64,000 nt of DNA. Origin: CAZTHK01 sp964613215. Its GTDB lineage: Bacteria > Krumholzibacteriota > Krumholzibacteriia > Krumholzibacteriales > CAZTHK01. Shown here piece after piece: positions 26,485 through 35,157 of the stretch; position 1 is the stretch's first letter, and each line of letters begins with the position of its first letter. A program made the translations under genes and the position numbers. The stretch covers positions 1-64,000 of the forward strand of contig CAZTHK010000006.1 in the NCBI GenBank assembly GCA_964613215.1, read 5' to 3'. The notes under the pieces are model-generated. The model saw only the letters and a program-made list of their open reading frames with translations. It was not told where the DNA came from and did no database searches.

Positions 26485-27804
26485 ATGGCAGCAGGAACAT
26501 TAAGAGTAGCAATGTATATAATAATTGTTATTCTGCCCTTTACCGTACTGGCCCTCACCACTCATACTTACTATGGTTTAATCACCGAGCTGGGAAGAGT
26601 GCTTGCCCTGGCCGGACTGATGATCCTGGTCCTGCAGGCTTTGCTGGCGGGGCGGTTCAAGTGGATCACCCGGCCCTTCGGGTTCGATATGGTGATCAGG
26701 TTTCACCGCAACATGGCCATAGCGGCAGTTTTCATGATAATACTACATCCCGTTCTTATCGCCGCCGGGAGCGCCGGATTCGACCTGCTCTACTCCCTCT
26801 CGGTAGCCTGGTATATAGTGGTGGGGAAAATAGCCCTGGTGGTACTCCTGCTCATCGCCATAATGAGTGCGGGGGGAATGCCCGACCGGCTGGGATTCGA
26901 GAGGTGGCGCTTGCTGCACGATATTCTCACCCCCGGATTGATCATACTGGTGCTGATACACGCCTTTAATGCAGGGACGGATTTTACCATCACATGGGTG
27001 AAGTGGACTGGAGGAATAGCTGCCGTGGTATCACTGGCCGCCTATCTCTACCACCGTTTCATCCGGCCCTACCGGCTCTCCAGAAAACCCTACCGGGTGG
27101 AGAGTGTGGATCGGCTTGTGGAAGGGGTATGGGATATCGCCCTCTCACCCCCGGCGGAAAGCGCGAGATATGATTACCATCCCGGTCAGTTCCAGTTCAT
27201 CACCTTCCACCGCAACAGGGGACTCCCCGAGGAGGAGCACCACTGGACTATCTCCTCCAGCCCGGCGGGAGGACCTGAGGTGAAATCAACCATCAAGGAG
27301 TTGGGTGATTTTACCTCCACCATGGGAGAAACCAGACCCGGGGACACCGCTACCGTACATGCCCCCTTCGGAAGGTTCAGTTATGTCCTTTATCCGGAGG
27401 AGAATGATTTTGTGTTCATAGCCGGTGGTATCGGGATAACTCCCCAGATGAGTATGCTCCGGCACATGCGCGATACCGGCAGGGATCTTCCGGTACTCCT
27501 TATATACGCCAACCCGGACAGCCGGTCCATAGCCTTCAGGGAGGAACTGGCCCGGATAGAAGAGGGGGACTCGCCCCGGCTGAGGGTGATCCATATACTC
27601 AGCAGACCGGAAAGGGATTGGAACGGAGAAACCGGCTACCTGGACGGAGAAAAGCTGGAGAGATACTGCCAGGGTCATTTCGAAAACAGAGCCTTCTACA
27701 TCAGCGGCCCCCCGCCGCTCATTTCTGCAGTGATAAAGGCGCTGGATGAGAGAGGGGTTCCGGAGAAGAGGATACACACTGAGATTTTTTCATTTCTGGA
27801 TTAA
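26485..27804 (+). CDS. Ferric-reductase-like membrane flavoprotein
   Basis: A 439-residue protein with about six membrane helices in residues 8-195 containing paired histidines (FHRN, LHPV, LHD, LIHAF) suited to bind two b hemes, as in the ferric reductase-like transmembrane domain. The C-terminal half is a ferredoxin-reductase module: FAD-binding YHPGQFQFITF, HHWTISSSP, then NAD(P)-binding FIAGGIGITPQMSMLRHM and the terminal IHTEIFSFLD. Electrons would pass from cytosolic NAD(P)H through FAD and hemes to a periplasmic acceptor. The nearby periplasmic cytochrome P460 is a possible partner, by position only. Confidence 0.88.
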   Translation: MAAGTLRVAMYIIIVILPFTVLALTTHTYYGLITELGRVLALAGLMILVLQALLAGRFKWITRPFGFDMVIRFHRNMAIAAVFMIILHPVLIAAGSAGFDLLYSLSVAWYIVVGKIALVVLLLIAIMSAGGMPDRLGFERWRLLHDILTPGLIILVLIHAFNAGTDFTITWVKWTGGIAAVVSLAAYLYHRFIRPYRLSRKPYRVESVDRLVEGVWDIALSPPAESARYDYHPGQFQFITFHRNRGLPEEEHHWTISSSPAGGPEVKSTIKELGDFTSTMGETRPGDTATVHAPFGRFSYVLYPEENDFVFIAGGIGITPQMSMLRHMRDTGRDLPVLLIYANPDSRSIAFREELARIEEGDSPRLRVIHILSRPERDWNGETGYLDGEKLERYCQGHFENRAFYISGPPPLISAVIKALDERGVPEKRIHTEIFSFLD

Positions 27805-27874
27805 CCGGAGCGATTAAGCTGTCTTTGTCCATGAATTATTTTACAACCATCCAGGAATCAGGAAGGAGCCTGAA

Positions 27875-27976
27875 ATGAGAAAGAGGATTCTGAGGCGGGT
27901 GAGCTGGACGGTTGTTATTGCCGTAGCCGCAATTGCTGTAATAATGACTGCATACCGGGTTTATTACCTGGGCTAA
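27875..27976 (+). CDS. 33-residue single-helix membrane peptide
   Basis: A short ORF beginning MRKRILRRVSW, followed by one hydrophobic helix (about residues 11-27) and YRVYYLG. A good ribosome site (AGGAAGGAG) sits seven bases before the ATG. It follows the flavoprotein gene by 70 bp on the same strand and precedes sufC. Positive-inside residues predict N-in topology. Function unknown; it may be a small subunit of the membrane flavoprotein. Confidence 0.5.
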   Translation: MRKRILRRVSWTVVIAVAAIAVIMTAYRVYYLG

Positions 27977-28044
27977 TTCAACAAGAACTTTACTTTTTTC
28001 CTGTAGCCCTGTATTATTCGTTTTAAAGCAAAGGATTGTCAACA

Positions 28045-28782
28045 ATGGGAATACTTGAAACCAGGAATCTCTATCTCGATCTCAACGGCAGCAGGATACT
28101 GGATGATCTGAGCATAGATTTCTGGGAGGGCCACATTCACGCCGTGATAGGGCCCAACGGAGCGGGCAAATCCACCCTGGCCAACACCATCATGGGTCTG
28201 AGCGGATACCGTGACTTCCAGGGTGACATTCTCTTCGAAGGTGAATCCATCAAAGAGCTGAGCATAGATCAGAGGGCCCGGCTGGGAATAACCCTGGGGT
28301 GGCAGGAACCGGCCAGGTTCGAAGGGCTTTCTCTGAAGGATTTCATCGGAGCATCCACCGGGAACAGCAACCCCGGCAGCATAGAAGAAGTGCTCTCGAA
28401 GGTGGGCCTGGATCCCGGAACCTATATGAAGAGAGCGGTGGACAGAACCCTGAGCGGGGGAGAGCGCAAGAAGATAGAACTGGCCTCCATTCTGGCCATG
28501 AAACCGAAGCTGGCCATGCTGGACGAGCCCGACTCAGGGATAGATGTGGAATCGCTGGAGAGGATTTTCGAAACAGTTCACCTGCTGGGAGACCAGGGAA
28601 CCACAGTGCTGCTGATCACTCACAGCCAGGCGGTGCTGCAGCATGCCGATCACGCCTTCCTTATCTGCTGCGGGCGGCTTCTGGAAAAGGGAAGTGTGGA
28701 AAAAATCGGCAGATATTTCGGAAAAAAGTGCATACCCTGTGATCACAAGAACCGTCCCGATATAGAAGAGGAACAGGCATGA
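28045..28782 (+). CDS. sufC: SufC-like Fe-S assembly ATPase
   Basis: A 245-residue ABC ATPase with Walker A GPNGAGKST, signature LSGGERKKIELASIL and Walker B LAMLDEPDSGID, the DEPDSGxD form being characteristic of SufC. SufC drives conformational change of the SufB/D scaffold during Fe-S cluster assembly in the cytoplasm. I use the ATG at 28045, ten bases after AAAGGA; the TTG at 28036 is too close to that site. The stop overlaps the next start by 4 bp, so the two genes are coupled. Confidence 0.9.
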   Translation: MGILETRNLYLDLNGSRILDDLSIDFWEGHIHAVIGPNGAGKSTLANTIMGLSGYRDFQGDILFEGESIKELSIDQRARLGITLGWQEPARFEGLSLKDFIGASTGNSNPGSIEEVLSKVGLDPGTYMKRAVDRTLSGGERKKIELASILAMKPKLAMLDEPDSGIDVESLERIFETVHLLGDQGTTVLLITHSQAVLQHADHAFLICCGRLLEKGSVEKIGRYFGKKCIPCDHKNRPDIEEEQA

Positions 28783-29717
28783 ATGATTCTTCCGGAAAAG
28801 CGGAAAACGTACTGGCCGGGGCGGGGGTAGAGAGTAACATCCTCCAGGACCCCGAAACCGCCCACCTGGTACTGGACCGGAACAGGATACTGGGGATGAA
28901 CAGTGTGCCGGGCCTGGAGATCGACGCCAATGAGCTGGACGACGGCATGGAAGCTGTCATCACGGTCAAGAAAGATACAGTGATAGAGAAGACGGTGCAT
29001 CTCTGCTTCGGAGTATTACCCCGGGAGGGGATACAGCGCATTATAATGAAGGTCAGGGTAGAGCCTCACGCCGGAATAAGTGTGCTCTCCCACTGTATCT
29101 TCCCCAATGCGGTGGATGTACGCCATATCATGCACGGGGAGATAGAGATAGCCGAAGGGAGCAGCTACCGTTACCTGGAGAAACACGTTCATTCTCCCGG
29201 GGGAGGGGTGAGGGTGTATCCCAGGGCGAAGGTGTCGGTGGGCAGGGGAGGAAGGTTCGAATCGATATTCGAACTGCTCAAGGGCCGGGTGGGACTGATA
29301 GATATAGACTATGAAACCACCTGTGGTGAGGAGGCGGTGATGGAGATGAACGCCCGGATCAGCGGCAGCGGCAACGATGTGATAAAGATCAACGAGAAGG
29401 GACACCTGGTGGGCGAGAGATCAAGGGGAGTGCTCAAATCCAACATAGCGGTGCGGGATGAAGCCAGCGCCGACATCGAGAACACCATGACCGCCGATGC
29501 CGCCGGAGCCCGGGGCCACGTTGACTGCAAGGAGATAGTGCGGGACCAGGCCACCGCCAGAGCGGTACCCATCGTGGAGGTAAGACATCCCGGAGCACAC
29601 ATCACCCACGAAGCCGCCATCGGAAGTGTCGATTCCAGACAGCTGGAGACACTGCTATCCCGCGGCCTGCCTGAAGAGGAGGCGGTGGAGCTGATCATAC
29701 AGGGTATGCTGAGTTAA
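28779..29717 (+). CDS. SufB/SufD-family scaffold protein (minimal SUF)
   Basis: A 312-residue protein of the SufBD family, recognisable from the parallel beta-helix core (ISGSGNDVIKINEKGHLVGERSRGVLKSNIAVRDEA) and the C-terminal signature HITHEAAIGSVDSRQLETLLSRGLPEEEAVELIIQGML, including the conserved His. It is shorter than E. coli SufB (about 495) or SufD (about 423), like the short archaeal and anaerobe SmsB proteins. With SufC it makes a two-gene SUF system. No SufS or SufU lies beside it. Which Cys residues bind the cluster is not clear. Confidence 0.88.
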   Translation: MNDSSGKAENVLAGAGVESNILQDPETAHLVLDRNRILGMNSVPGLEIDANELDDGMEAVITVKKDTVIEKTVHLCFGVLPREGIQRIIMKVRVEPHAGISVLSHCIFPNAVDVRHIMHGEIEIAEGSSYRYLEKHVHSPGGGVRVYPRAKVSVGRGGRFESIFELLKGRVGLIDIDYETTCGEEAVMEMNARISGSGNDVIKINEKGHLVGERSRGVLKSNIAVRDEASADIENTMTADAAGARGHVDCKEIVRDQATARAVPIVEVRHPGAHITHEAAIGSVDSRQLETLLSRGLPEEEAVELIIQGMLS

Positions 29718-30051
29718 GCGGGTGGCAAGACAGGTCCATCCCCATGCGTTTATGTTTATCGGCTGAATTGGATATATCTGGACTGAACCAGTACCACTAC
29801 TTGACAAAACAATAAGGAGTTGATACTTCGCTGAAACAGGTGCCGTCAATCTCCATATACAGAGAATCCGATACTGCAAAGAAAGGAGCTTTCGTTCAAT
29901 ATTACCGTACCCGGTGACACTTTCTGCCGCTAAATGATGAAGAATGAAATGATACTCCGTCACAGAGACGAAAGCCATTAATTCTAAAGGCGGGAACCGG
30001 TACCCCGCCGGAAAGCATGAATCTGTATTCACCACTGACAAAGGAGCTGAA
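29718..30051. other. Non-coding interval
   Basis: About 334 bp with no gene seen. AAGGAGCTGAA at the end is the ribosome site of the following gene. Confidence 0.4.
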
Positions 30052-30732
30052 ATGAAAACACTGTTTCTCAACTGCACCCCCAAGAAGAGCCCGGAGGTTT
30101 CCAACACCCGGGCGCTATGCGACGATATAGCTGAAGTTTACGAAAATGAACACGATGTTCAGTGCGATTTCATAAGGGTAGTGGATTACAATGTTCCGGC
30201 CGGAATAAAATCCTGTATGGGCGAAGGGGATGAATGGCCCTCCATACTCAAGAAGATAAAAGAAGCTGATATAGTTATAGTCGCCACCCCCATCTGGATA
30301 GGAAACATCTCCTCGGTTGCCCAGAGGGTGTTCGAACGGCTGGAGGGGACATATTCAGAGGGTGATCCGGAAACGGGGCAGTATCCTCTCTACAACAAGG
30401 TAGGCGGAGCTGTAGTCACGGGTACGGAGGATGGGGGACATTTCTGTGCCAAGACCATCAATTTCTGCCTGTACAGATTCGGATGTACCATCCCTCCGGG
30501 GGCCGACTGCTACTGGGTTGGACCTGCCGGTCCGGGTCCTTCCTATATCGAGGCTAAGGGAAACAGGCATCTCTATACCAACCGTACCAAAAGAACCATG
30601 GTGGAGAACACCGTGTTCATGGCCGGGCTGCTGAAGGAGAACAAAATATCAACAAACCTGCTGGAGTTGGAGGAGAAAGCGGTGGCTGAGAGCAGGGATT
30701 CCAACGAGATCGACTGGCGGTCATCGGATTAA
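30052..30732 (+). CDS. Flavodoxin-fold NAD(P)H-dependent oxidoreductase
   Basis: A 226-residue protein of the flavodoxin-like / NADPH-dependent FMN reductase family: N-terminal strand and phosphate loop KTLFLNCTPKKSPEVSNT, then KEADIVIVATPIWIGNISSVAQRVFERL, the usual (T/S)PxWxGxxS FMN-contact region, and GGAVVTGTEDGGH. It would reduce an electron acceptor (quinone, metal or other) using FMN and NAD(P)H. The C-terminal 50 residues are charged and may mediate oligomer formation. It appears to be a single-gene unit. Confidence 0.82.
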   Translation: MKTLFLNCTPKKSPEVSNTRALCDDIAEVYENEHDVQCDFIRVVDYNVPAGIKSCMGEGDEWPSILKKIKEADIVIVATPIWIGNISSVAQRVFERLEGTYSEGDPETGQYPLYNKVGGAVVTGTEDGGHFCAKTINFCLYRFGCTIPPGADCYWVGPAGPGPSYIEAKGNRHLYTNRTKRTMVENTVFMAGLLKENKISTNLLELEEKAVAESRDSNEIDWRSSD

Positions 30733-30834
30733 GCGAACCGGATTAATCAGGATAATACCGGAAAAATCGTACAAGTATACGACGATTTAAGTCAGATAGA
30801 TATACATGCCTCCGGACAAACAGGCACATATCCT

Positions 30835-30960
30835 GTTTACAACCAGTTTACAACTTATAAAACTTGATTCGGTAGAAGTCGTAAGCAAAAATGTTAACAA
30901 CTTGTTGACAACTTAAACTTTACTGTTATAATAAAGTTGTAAACAAAAGGAGTTGTCTCA
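30835..30960 (+). promoter_or_regulatory. Promoter with 11-bp periodic operator repeats
   Basis: TTGACA (30905-30910), a 16-bp spacer and a perfect TATAAT (30927-30932). The same region has copies of GTTnACAACTT at 30835-30843 (partial), 30846-30856, 30893-30903 and 30904-30914, arranged as two pairs with 11-bp spacing, plus an inverted copy at 30934-30944. The copies cover the -35 box and flank the -10 box. AGGAG at 30948-30952 precedes the TTG start by eight bases. It is likely an operator bound by the HTH protein it drives. Confidence 0.75.
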
Positions 30961-32022
30961 TTGAATGTAAAAGAACTGATAATGAAGAAACTGGAGGAAA
31001 AGGGAGAAGTCAGGGCTGCAGAGATAGTAGAGGAGACCGGCTTCTCGCGTACCTATGTTAACAGGTTCTTCCGGGAACTCAGGGAGGAGGGAGCGCTTAC
31101 CCTTATCGGAAAAGCTAACCGGGCCAGGTATATTCCCGCGTCGGAGAAGAGGATAAGAGAAGAGAAAGATTCGATAAAATATTTTCGGAGGATTCTTACC
31201 AACAGGGACCTGAGAGAAGACCGGGTTTTCTATGAAATCAGGAAAAATACCGGTATAATAAAGGACCTGCCGGGAAACGTCTCTGCCCTGGTGGAATATG
31301 CCTTCACCGAAATGCTTAACAATGCCATCGAGCATTCGGATTCGGATAAGATAAAGACCGAAATGGAGAAGAGGAAGTACAACCTCTTATTCAGGGTCAG
31401 AGACTGGGGGGTGGGCATCTTCGACCATATTAAGAGGAAAAAATCACTGGGCAGCAGGATGGACGCTATCCGGGACCTGCTGAAGGGAAAACAGACTACC
31501 GATCCATCCCGCCACAGCGGGGAGGGAATATTTTTCACTTCCCGGGCGGCTGATATCCTTACCATCCAGAGTGCAAACAAGAAACTGGTCTACGATAACC
31601 TGGCGGATGATATATTCATCCGCGATGTCAGCCATACCGTAGGAACCCGGGTGACATTTTCAATAAGCCTCGACTCCAGCAGGAATTTGAATGATATCTT
31701 TTCGAAGTACTCCGGGGGTCTCTACGAATTCAGCAGGACAGAGGTTAAAGTCAACCTGTATCAGGAGGGAGTCAAATACCTTTCTCGTTCCCAGGCAAGA
31801 AGACTCCTGACCGGTCTGGAAAAGTTCAAAACAGTAACCCTCGATTTCAGGGGAGTGGACACGGTGGGACAGGCCTTTGCTGATGAAATATTCCGGGTAT
31901 GGAAATCAAAGAACCCGGGGGTAGAGCTGATTGTGGAGAATGCGGGCGAAAATGTCTCATTCATGATCGAAAGGGCCATGAGCGGTGGGCCGGACCAGCA
32001 AGGGTCAGCTTCCGGGAAGTAG
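30961..32022 (+). CDS. HTH - GHKL ATPase - DUF4325 (STAS-like) regulator
   Basis: A 353-residue cytoplasmic protein. Residues 1-60 form a winged helix (AAEIVEETGFSRTYVNRFFRELREEG). Residues about 80-240 are a histidine-kinase-like ATPase: N box EMLNNAIEHSD, G1 box VRDWGVGIF, and a G2-like SGEGIFF. No phosphorylatable H box is present. Residues about 260-340 match the DUF4325 STAS-like domain (VTLDFRGVDTVGQAFADEIFRVW). The combination recalls an anti-sigma kinase fused with its antagonist and a DNA-binding part. Start is TTG, set by AGGAG spacing. It is monocistronic and has repeat operators in its own promoter, suggesting autoregulation. Confidence 0.85.
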   Translation: MNVKELIMKKLEEKGEVRAAEIVEETGFSRTYVNRFFRELREEGALTLIGKANRARYIPASEKRIREEKDSIKYFRRILTNRDLREDRVFYEIRKNTGIIKDLPGNVSALVEYAFTEMLNNAIEHSDSDKIKTEMEKRKYNLLFRVRDWGVGIFDHIKRKKSLGSRMDAIRDLLKGKQTTDPSRHSGEGIFFTSRAADILTIQSANKKLVYDNLADDIFIRDVSHTVGTRVTFSISLDSSRNLNDIFSKYSGGLYEFSRTEVKVNLYQEGVKYLSRSQARRLLTGLEKFKTVTLDFRGVDTVGQAFADEIFRVWKSKNPGVELIVENAGENVSFMIERAMSGGPDQQGSASGK

Positions 32023-32174
32023 TATTCATTATAAGCCGCTCAAGCAGTTGTCTGAATATTAACCCGGCAAATTCATGAATTTCAGGGGATGATTGATGAA
32101 TAATCAGGAATGAATCGGTCAGAGAGAAATAAGCATTCTACCTTTACCGTACTCCTGATAAAAGCCGGCCGAAT

Positions 32175-33431
32175 CTATTCTTCCGCCCCGGCAAAGTCAT
32201 AACCCACCTCATCGATGGCCGCTTCGACCGCAGTGAGATCTATATCTCCCCCGGTCAGATAGGCTATCCCCCGCTTGTGATCGACCTCCGCCTTCTCCAC
32301 ACCCTCCACCTGCAAAAGGGCTTTTCTCACCGTATCGGCACAGTGATGACAGCTCATTCCCTCTATTCTTATCTTCATGCCACCTTCCTCCTCCTTTTCC
32401 ATATCCGTGCTCCCCGGCCTCACGCTCCGGTAAAACGCAGCAGCCAGCAGGGCCAGCATAACTAATCCCCCCGCCGTTTTGATCCAACCCGGAATCATCC
32501 TGGGCATGCCGGAATAATCCGGCAGGGTGCCGGCTGCAAATATATAGTCCAGCAGAATGCCGGCTCCCAGGGCACTTACCATCACCGTGGCCAGGTATAT
32601 CAGAGCGGTCCGTTTACCCATGATCTTCCATACCGTAGAGATAGTAGCAGCGTTAGTGGCCGGCCCGGTCATCAGAAAAACCAGGGCCGCACCCGGGGAC
32701 ACACCCTTGGCAATCAGTGCGGCTGCTATGGGCACCGAAGCAGTGGCGCAGACATATACCGGTATTCCGGCTGCCATAATAATCAGCATGGATACCAGCC
32801 CCCCTCCCAGTATGGGAGAGAAGTAATCATCCGGTATGAATACCGATATCAGCCCGGCAACCAGAACACCTATTATCAGAGCCCTGTAGAGATCATCCAC
32901 CAGAGTGACGAAGCCGTAGCGGAGAGCATGGCGAAATCCCTGTCTGCCCCCTCCGGGGGAGCAGCATTCAGCCCGGCACTCCGGTCTCTTCTCTCCTTCT
33001 CCCCCGAAACCCCTTCCCAGGTAGTTAACCAGAGTTCCTCCCACCAGACCGCTCACGAATGATACCACCGGCCGGAACACCGCGAACACCGGGCCCAGCA
33101 GGCTCAGGGTCACCATAATACTGTCCGCTCCGGTCTGGGGAGTGGAGATAAGAAATGATGTGGTGGCCCCTGCGCTGGCACCATGTTTTCTGATGGAAGC
33201 TGAAACCGGGATAACTCCGCAGGAACAGAGGGGAAGGGGAACCCCGAAGAGCGAAGCCTTTATCACCTGGAGGATGCCCCTCCCTCCCAGGTGCCTCTCC
33301 ACCACACCGGGCCTTACGTAAACCGAGAGAAGCCCGGCAATGAAAAAGCCAAACAGCAGATAGGGGGACATCTCCCGCAGGGTGGACCATGAGGATGCCA
33401 GAAATGAGTATATGTAATCCAGAAAATCCAA
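32175..33431 (-). CDS. SO_0444-type metal efflux permease with C-terminal HMA domain
   Basis: A 418-residue membrane protein of the permease (DUF318) family, SO_0444/ArsP-like, with two similar helix bundles; the first carries PLPLCSCGVIPVSASIRKHG, the second YVCATASVPIAAALIAKG, both family hallmarks. A central loop has a Cys cluster (CRAECC). A heavy-metal-associated domain follows (about residues 350-415; GMSCHHCADTVRKAL) that binds a soft metal through its two cysteines. It probably exports Cu, Zn or an arsenical; the metal cannot be told. It follows the M28 peptidase gene by 12 bp, so both likely share a transcript. Confidence 0.88.
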   Translation of the reverse strand: MDFLDYIYSFLASSWSTLREMSPYLLFGFFIAGLLSVYVRPGVVERHLGGRGILQVIKASLFGVPLPLCSCGVIPVSASIRKHGASAGATTSFLISTPQTGADSIMVTLSLLGPVFAVFRPVVSFVSGLVGGTLVNYLGRGFGGEGEKRPECRAECCSPGGGRQGFRHALRYGFVTLVDDLYRALIIGVLVAGLISVFIPDDYFSPILGGGLVSMLIIMAAGIPVYVCATASVPIAAALIAKGVSPGAALVFLMTGPATNAATISTVWKIMGKRTALIYLATVMVSALGAGILLDYIFAAGTLPDYSGMPRMIPGWIKTAGGLVMLALLAAAFYRSVRPGSTDMEKEEEGGMKIRIEGMSCHHCADTVRKALLQVEGVEKAEVDHKRGIAYLTGGDIDLTAVEAAIDEVGYDFAGAEE

Positions 33432-33443
33432 TTCCTGCTCCGA

Positions 33444-35027
33444 CTATTCTTCCACCGGAAAGGGTATTTTACCTTTCCATTCCAGGAAGGGTTCCTCACT
33501 GTTAATATACTCTATCAGATCGAGGGCAATAACCACAGTCTGCCGGGTGCTCTCCAGCTCCCAGCCGGGGTCGAACTCATCATCCACGGTGTGATACCTG
33601 CCCAGAAAGAATTCCCTCAGCCTGTTCCTTCCGCTGACATAATCCTCCCCCGCAGAAAGCCACACCGAGGGGATGCCCCGCCTGGCGAAGCTGAACTGGT
33701 CGCTCCGGTAGAAGAATCCCTGATTGGACATGGAGAAGTAAGAATACTTCAATCCCCTCTTACCCACTATCCTTCTGATTATATCCTCCAGGGTAGAGTG
33801 CCTGGCTCCCACTGCCACGAAATCCCTGGCCTCCTCCCATACCGGGGTGGATTCGAAATTGATATTTGCCACTATTGCCGCCGGATCCACACTGCCGGCG
33901 AAATACTGCGATCCCAGCAATCCCGCCTCCTCAGCCTGACATGCCAGCACTATCACTGAGCAACCCAGTCTTTCCTGCCTCTCCTTTAACTCCTTGGCCA
34001 CTGCTAACATGGCGGCCACTGCCGACCCGTTGTCTATGGCTCCGTTGAATATCCGGTCACCGGTGAGGGCGGGATTCATCCCCAGGTGATCGATATGAGC
34101 GCTCAGAATAATGGACTTCTCCTTCAGCTCTCTACTCCTTCCCTCTATATATCCCACCACATTCCTGGTGTTGAATTCTCTCCATCCCGAACTTCCCTCT
34201 AACTCTGCGGTAATACCCAGACTGACCGGCCGGAAATCCCTGCTCTCTGATTTCTGATAAAGTTCCTCCAGTGATATACCCCTGCCGTCAAGAATCTCAC
34301 TCAACCTCTCCTCCCTGATCCATCCCCTGAACAGCAGCTTATTATCCAGAGCCGAGGGAAGATACAGCTCCTCTCCCCCCCAGGAGTTCTTGACCACATG
34401 CCAGCCGTATCCGGCAGAGTCCCTGGTATGAACAAGCAGTATGGCCCTGGCTCCCTGCCTGGCAGCCTCCTCTATTTTGTATGACCACCTGCCGAAGTAG
34501 GTAAGAGCAGGACCCCGGAATAAATCCGGATTGTCCCTGCCAGGCTCGTTAACCCTTACCACCACAATCTTGTCCTCCACCGTCACATCTCCGTAGTCGT
34601 CCCAGGACCAGGCATCCGCTTTTATCCCGAACCCGGCGAACATCACCTCTCCCTCCAGGGAAAAATCGGGCTCTTCCCCCACATGAGCACCCATTATATC
34701 AGCAGCATATTCAACCCTCTCTCCACCCAGTGATACCGACAGCCGGTGCAGGGTGTGACCCCTCAGGGCAAATTCCTGGAAGTAACTTTCGCCGTAGGGG
34801 CCGATATCAAGAAGCTCGAACACACTCCTGACATAATTCTCGGCCAGACGGCCGCCCCTGGTTCCGGGAGCCCTTCCCTCCAGAAGGTCATCGCTCAAGA
34901 ACCGGATGGTGCTTCTGATTCCCCTGGTGGAGATATCCTCCCTTGATATCCTTCCGGAATCCTGGCATGAAGGCACTAAACACAGGATAAACAGCACTCC
35001 CATTAATCCTGTTATAATTATTCGCAT
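33444..35027 (-). CDS. M28-family zinc peptidase lipoprotein with PA domain
   Basis: A 527-residue lipoprotein (lipobox VPSC, Cys21). A protease-associated domain (about residues 130-240) interrupts the region before the M28 core. Metal ligands visible are His in SAHIDHLG, the bridging Asp in GAIDNGSA, the Glu pair in CQAEEAGLL and the last His in YHTVDDEF. At the usual fourth ligand (NxD) the sequence reads NINFEST, so Asp appears replaced by Glu. It should be an envelope aminopeptidase cutting small peptides. It is upstream of the metal permease gene in the same orientation. Confidence 0.88.
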   Translation of the reverse strand: MRIIITGLMGVLFILCLVPSCQDSGRISREDISTRGIRSTIRFLSDDLLEGRAPGTRGGRLAENYVRSVFELLDIGPYGESYFQEFALRGHTLHRLSVSLGGERVEYAADIMGAHVGEEPDFSLEGEVMFAGFGIKADAWSWDDYGDVTVEDKIVVVRVNEPGRDNPDLFRGPALTYFGRWSYKIEEAARQGARAILLVHTRDSAGYGWHVVKNSWGGEELYLPSALDNKLLFRGWIREERLSEILDGRGISLEELYQKSESRDFRPVSLGITAELEGSSGWREFNTRNVVGYIEGRSRELKEKSIILSAHIDHLGMNPALTGDRIFNGAIDNGSAVAAMLAVAKELKERQERLGCSVIVLACQAEEAGLLGSQYFAGSVDPAAIVANINFESTPVWEEARDFVAVGARHSTLEDIIRRIVGKRGLKYSYFSMSNQGFFYRSDQFSFARRGIPSVWLSAGEDYVSGRNRLREFFLGRYHTVDDEFDPGWELESTRQTVVIALDLIEYINSEEPFLEWKGKIPFPVEE

Positions 35028-35157
35028 AACCGGTTACCTCCTCAAATTCCAGAGGGGAAATAATCCCCGAATATTCATAATCTTACCTGAATCAGGGGAA
35101 GATGTATGCAAAAAACCGTTTCTGATTCGTAATTACACTCAAGGATTGAATAAATCG

